Origin: Legionellaceae bacterium
Lineage (GTDB): Bacteria > Pseudomonadota > Gammaproteobacteria > Legionellales > Legionellaceae
Reading direction: 5' to 3'
Assembly (NCBI GenBank): GCA_947470005.1
Contig: CANISA010000059.1
Span: 1-8,069, forward strand
DNA: 8,069 bases
Shown here: positions 5,965 through 8,069 of the stretch, piece by piece
How the letters are laid out: each line of letters starts with the position of its first letter
Numbering within the stretch: the first letter of the stretch is position 1
Translations under genes and position numbers: made by a program
The notes under the pieces: model-generated
The model's input: the letters and a program-made list of their open reading frames with translations, nothing else
What the model was told of the DNA's origin: nothing
The model's database searches: none

Positions 5965-7593
5965 ATGACCTCGCCACAACTCCCTAGCACAGCGCTTCTA
6001 ACCTTCGAGCGCCAAGGAAGTAAACTTCAATTAAATCACGCGCAGTTAGAAGCCTGGTTTGCTCACGTGGCAGCCGATCAACAACATCACTCCCTTGCTA
6101 AACAAGCGCAGTCGTCTCCAGACGTAGCTAATCGATTGCTCAGTCAATTTGGAATCAAAAGCGCACGAGATGTCATTGCTTTTCTCCAATCACCCGCAGG
6201 CTTGATTGCACAAACCATTCTTCATAGAAAAGTCGCAGAAATCATCGCCATGCAGGAGCATATAACCCACCAACATCACCTAAAGTTAGCGCGACACCGA
6301 GCGATCGCTTTTTTAATTCTTGGTTTATTACATAAAAAAGAGGAAATCCAATTAAAACGTTTATTCGCAGCCATACAAAAAAAAATTGACGAGAAGCTGC
6401 ATAGCGAATCGAAACAACAGGTCACAACGCCAACACCTAAGTTGCTGATATTGCCTCTGCTGGAAGAACACTTTAATCATTACGACGCGGCGAGAGAAAG
6501 CCTTCAGAACGAATTAAAAATAGGAGAACGACTGGCCGCGACGCTAGAATCAGAATGGCTTGAATTTGAAAAAATGGTCTTTCTCTTCCATAATGAATAC
6601 GCTATTTACGATCATTTTTTAGATGACATTCACTCGATTTATACCGACAAAGCCCTTGATGCCACTTTAATTGAGCAGAAATTATCGGTTCTAACCGATA
6701 ATTATAATCAGGAGCTCCAAGCAATAAACCAACTGACGGAGACCGCAGACATGAACGATGAACCAACCCTACTCATTCGGCTCCAAGAAAACGAGGCACG
6801 CAAACTACAGATAGCAACGCTCCGGAATGTTCAAGAAGCCATCCCTTCGGATAAAAAGATCATCCAAAAAGAAGGAAAATGCTACCTTTTGCCGGTAAGC
6901 CAATCCATCACAGACCTATCTCTCGAGGCACAAGAAGGTGCACATCAAGCGTATTTAAGTTTAAAACCTCGACTTGAAGCAACGCGATCACTGGTTGAAA
7001 ATGCCCGAACACTAGAAAACGCGCGCTACGCCGAGCAAAATGCATCCCTTTCTGCTCGCACTGGGCTGGTGCAGCAAGAAATCAGGCAATTTGCCAACCA
7101 ACTCACAAAAATACAAGCCTCTATTGCTCAAGTCTCAATACTCATTGACCAAGCACGTAACCAAGAACAACAAACAACACCAACGCTGACACTAACCCCA
7201 ACAAGCACACGAGGCCCATCGCCGACGCCAAAATTTAAAGCCAAACACACGTCACCTCCTGCGGCGAGCATGTCATCCTATGCCTCATGTATCTACCGCC
7301 TTGAGCTGTGTAAACTCAGAAATAATCCTGAGCTACAACATAACCTCTCACCACAATCGTTAACTAACTTAAACAACAAGGCCCCAACCCTGCAACAACG
7401 AACCGCCGCCCAACAACAACTAAGGCCAGGCGTTCCTATGTCCGCGTTGATAGCAGCAACCATCTTGCGCTACAATGACGGTGCGCTTGCGCAACAAATG
7501 AAAACATTAAATCCAAACCTATCCCTCTATCACTCGTCCCATCAATTGCTCACGCCATTCAATACGAATCCCAATAAATTAAAACCAAGTTAA
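5965..7593 (+). CDS. unrecognised 542-residue helical coiled-coil protein
   Basis: I do not recognise this protein. It has no signal peptide and no true membrane span; the most hydrophobic segment, AIAFLILGLL (113-122), is too short. Residues ~1-150 are helical and rich in His and Gln. Residues ~160-300 hold charged helices (EEHFNHYDAARESLQNELK, ESEWLEFEKMVFLFHNEYAIYDHFLDD). Residues ~320-402 look like a long coiled coil (SLKPRLEATRSLVENARTLENARYAEQ). A Thr/Pro-rich linker (404-432) leads to a C-terminal module (436-542) with YRLELCKL and MSALIAATILRYNDGALAQQ. An in-frame ATG at 5893 would add 24 residues, but the consensus -10 box (5923-5928) lies inside that extension, so ATG 5965 is preferred. 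Domain style (soluble, coiled coil, disordered linker) resembles secreted effectors of intracellular gammaproteobacteria, but that is inference. The stop overlaps the stop of the convergent wrbA remnant. Confidence 0.85.
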   Translation: MTSPQLPSTALLTFERQGSKLQLNHAQLEAWFAHVAADQQHHSLAKQAQSSPDVANRLLSQFGIKSARDVIAFLQSPAGLIAQTILHRKVAEIIAMQEHITHQHHLKLARHRAIAFLILGLLHKKEEIQLKRLFAAIQKKIDEKLHSESKQQVTTPTPKLLILPLLEEHFNHYDAARESLQNELKIGERLAATLESEWLEFEKMVFLFHNEYAIYDHFLDDIHSIYTDKALDATLIEQKLSVLTDNYNQELQAINQLTETADMNDEPTLLIRLQENEARKLQIATLRNVQEAIPSDKKIIQKEGKCYLLPVSQSITDLSLEAQEGAHQAYLSLKPRLEATRSLVENARTLENARYAEQNASLSARTGLVQQEIRQFANQLTKIQASIAQVSILIDQARNQEQQTTPTLTLTPTSTRGPSPTPKFKAKHTSPPAASMSSYASCIYRLELCKLRNNPELQHNLSPQSLTNLNNKAPTLQQRTAAQQQLRPGVPMSALIAATILRYNDGALAQQMKTLNPNLSLYHSSHQLLTPFNTNPNKLKPS

Positions 7594-7925
7594 ACAGAAA
7601 TTTTCTTCGCAAGCGTCGCCACATGTTTTCCTTGAAAACGAGCAATTTGTAACTCAATCGGGGACGGCGTGCGGCTTCCATCAGCGCCTGTCGTTCCTGC
7701 TCCATAAGGGGAGCCACCGCTTATGTGGCTTAAATCAGTCAGGCCCTTCTCTACGTATGGAACGCAAACCAACAGCATGCCGTGATGGATCAATGTATTC
7801 CAAAAAGAGGTGATTGTTGTTTCATTCCCTCCTCCCGTGCCCGTCGACGTGAACACACTCCCTATCTTCCCAATCAACGCACCATTGACCCACATCCCAC
7901 CTGTTTGATCAAGAAAATGATCATA
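7590..7925 (-). pseudogene. wrbA: wrbA remnant: C-terminal half of NAD(P)H:quinone oxidoreductase
   Basis: The minus strand encodes the C-terminal ~110 residues of WrbA, a flavodoxin-like FMN enzyme that reduces quinones by two electrons. FLDQTGGMWVNGALIGK, SVFTSTGTGGGNETTIT, LIHHGML, GGSPYGAGTTGADGSR and PIELQIARFQGKHVA follow E. coli WrbA (198 residues) almost segment by segment from about residue 87 to the end. The N-terminal half, with the phosphate-binding loop for FMN, is absent; homology begins at HFLDQTGG (bases ~7919) after an in-frame TGA (7926-7928), and the preceding bases belong to another gene. No internal stop has accumulated over ~110 codons, so the loss looks recent or the fragment is still under constraint. 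ATG 7895 could start a 101-residue peptide, but GGTGG lies directly against it, too close for a normal ribosome binding site. It cannot bind FMN normally. Calling it a pseudogene is inference from truncation. Confidence 0.85.
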
Positions 7926-7932
7926 TCATTTT
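7914..7932. repeat. perfect 8-bp inverted repeat at the wrbA deletion junction
   Basis: AAAATGAT (7914-7921) and ATCATTTT (7925-7932) are exact inverted copies around a 3-base centre (CAT); on the plus strand the right arm runs into seven T in a row (7929-7935). The repeat spans the end of the right-hand gene (stop 7921-7923) and the first codons of the wrbA homology. The stem is entirely AT except one G-C pair per arm, so it would be a weak terminator at best. It could be a trace of the event that removed the 5' half of wrbA. Confidence 0.5.
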
Positions 7933-8069
7933 TTTGAGCGCATCTAATCCAAGGTTACGCAAACAAGTCATGTTGTCTTCTGGAATAGTGTCCGTGTTAC
8001 CATAATAAGCAATGGCTTCTGCAACTTGCTCTTCTCGCAGCAGATGCAGCATAGGATAAGGCGAACGGT
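7921..8069 (-). CDS. C-terminal end of a gene entering from the right edge, probably DUF1415 family
   Basis: The minus strand is open from the right edge to TGA at 7921-7923 and gives 48 residues: RSPYPMLHLLREEQVAEAIA followed by YYGNTDTIPEDNMTCLRNLG and LDALKKMI. The pattern SPYPMLHLLRE, then IPE-N, then LRNLG-AL recalls the C-terminal ends of DUF1415 proteins, a family of about 180 residues of unknown function; I assign this from memory and with reserve. The end looks natural rather than cut, since homologues also finish soon after the LG-L segment. Its stop codon lies two to four bases from the first wrbA-like codon, in a different frame. Its promoter lies outside the window and would drive transcription into the wrbA remnant. 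Confidence 0.6.
   Translation of the reverse strand, partial: RSPYPMLHLLREEQVAEAIAYYGNTDTIPEDNMTCLRNLGLDALKKMI

Noticed and set aside
7590..7895. Intact small protein of 101 residues
   Set aside because: It aligns throughout with the second half of WrbA and lacks the N-terminal half and a sensible ribosome binding site, so a truncated gene explains it better.
1..8069. Mobile elements, CRISPR arrays, tRNA or rRNA genes, toxin-antitoxin or defence modules
   Set aside because: No transposase or integrase motifs, no regularly spaced repeats, no cloverleaf or rRNA-like segment, and no defence-gene motif was found in any translated gene.

Overview
The window reads as chromosomal DNA of a gammaproteobacterium. 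GC is intermediate (mid-40s percent by eye, not computed). An Era-RecO gene pair, a PilE/ComP-type minor pilin and a WbpE-type sugar aminotransferase together suggest an environmental or host-associated lineage. The large coiled-coil orphan protein would fit the Legionellales or their relatives, but the sequence alone does not prove that placement.

Layout. Left edge, minus strand: a PLP-dependent UDP-sugar aminotransferase (WbpE-like) cut by the window edge, with its own good sigma70-like promoter. Just upstream of it on the same strand is korAB, encoding a CoA-dependent 2-oxoacid:ferredoxin oxidoreductase with a fused gamma-alpha subunit (KorA) and a TPP/[4Fe-4S] beta subunit (KorB); the two genes overlap by 26 nt. 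After a 229-bp gap that holds the korA promoter come recO and era, also minus strand and overlapping by 11 nt. Era is divergent from a plus-strand pilin gene, pilE, across a 74-bp shared promoter region.

Further right, a plus-strand gene with a consensus -10 box encodes a 542-residue, mostly helical, coiled-coil protein that I do not recognise. It converges tail to tail, with overlapping stop codons, on a minus-strand remnant of wrbA that has lost its N-terminal half. The remnant abuts the 3' end of a further minus-strand gene (probably a DUF1415-type protein) that enters from the right edge.

How the genes relate. Most neighbours are functionally unrelated: carbohydrate precursor synthesis, central carbon/electron metabolism, ribosome maturation and recombination repair, and type IV pilus/competence. 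I see no clear previously undescribed multi-gene system. The most interesting parts are the orphan coiled-coil protein, the wrbA deletion scar with a small perfect inverted repeat at the junction, and the nearly leaderless pilE start. I found no tRNA, rRNA, CRISPR array, transposase or strong intrinsic terminator. No stretch without a gene exceeds 300 bases.
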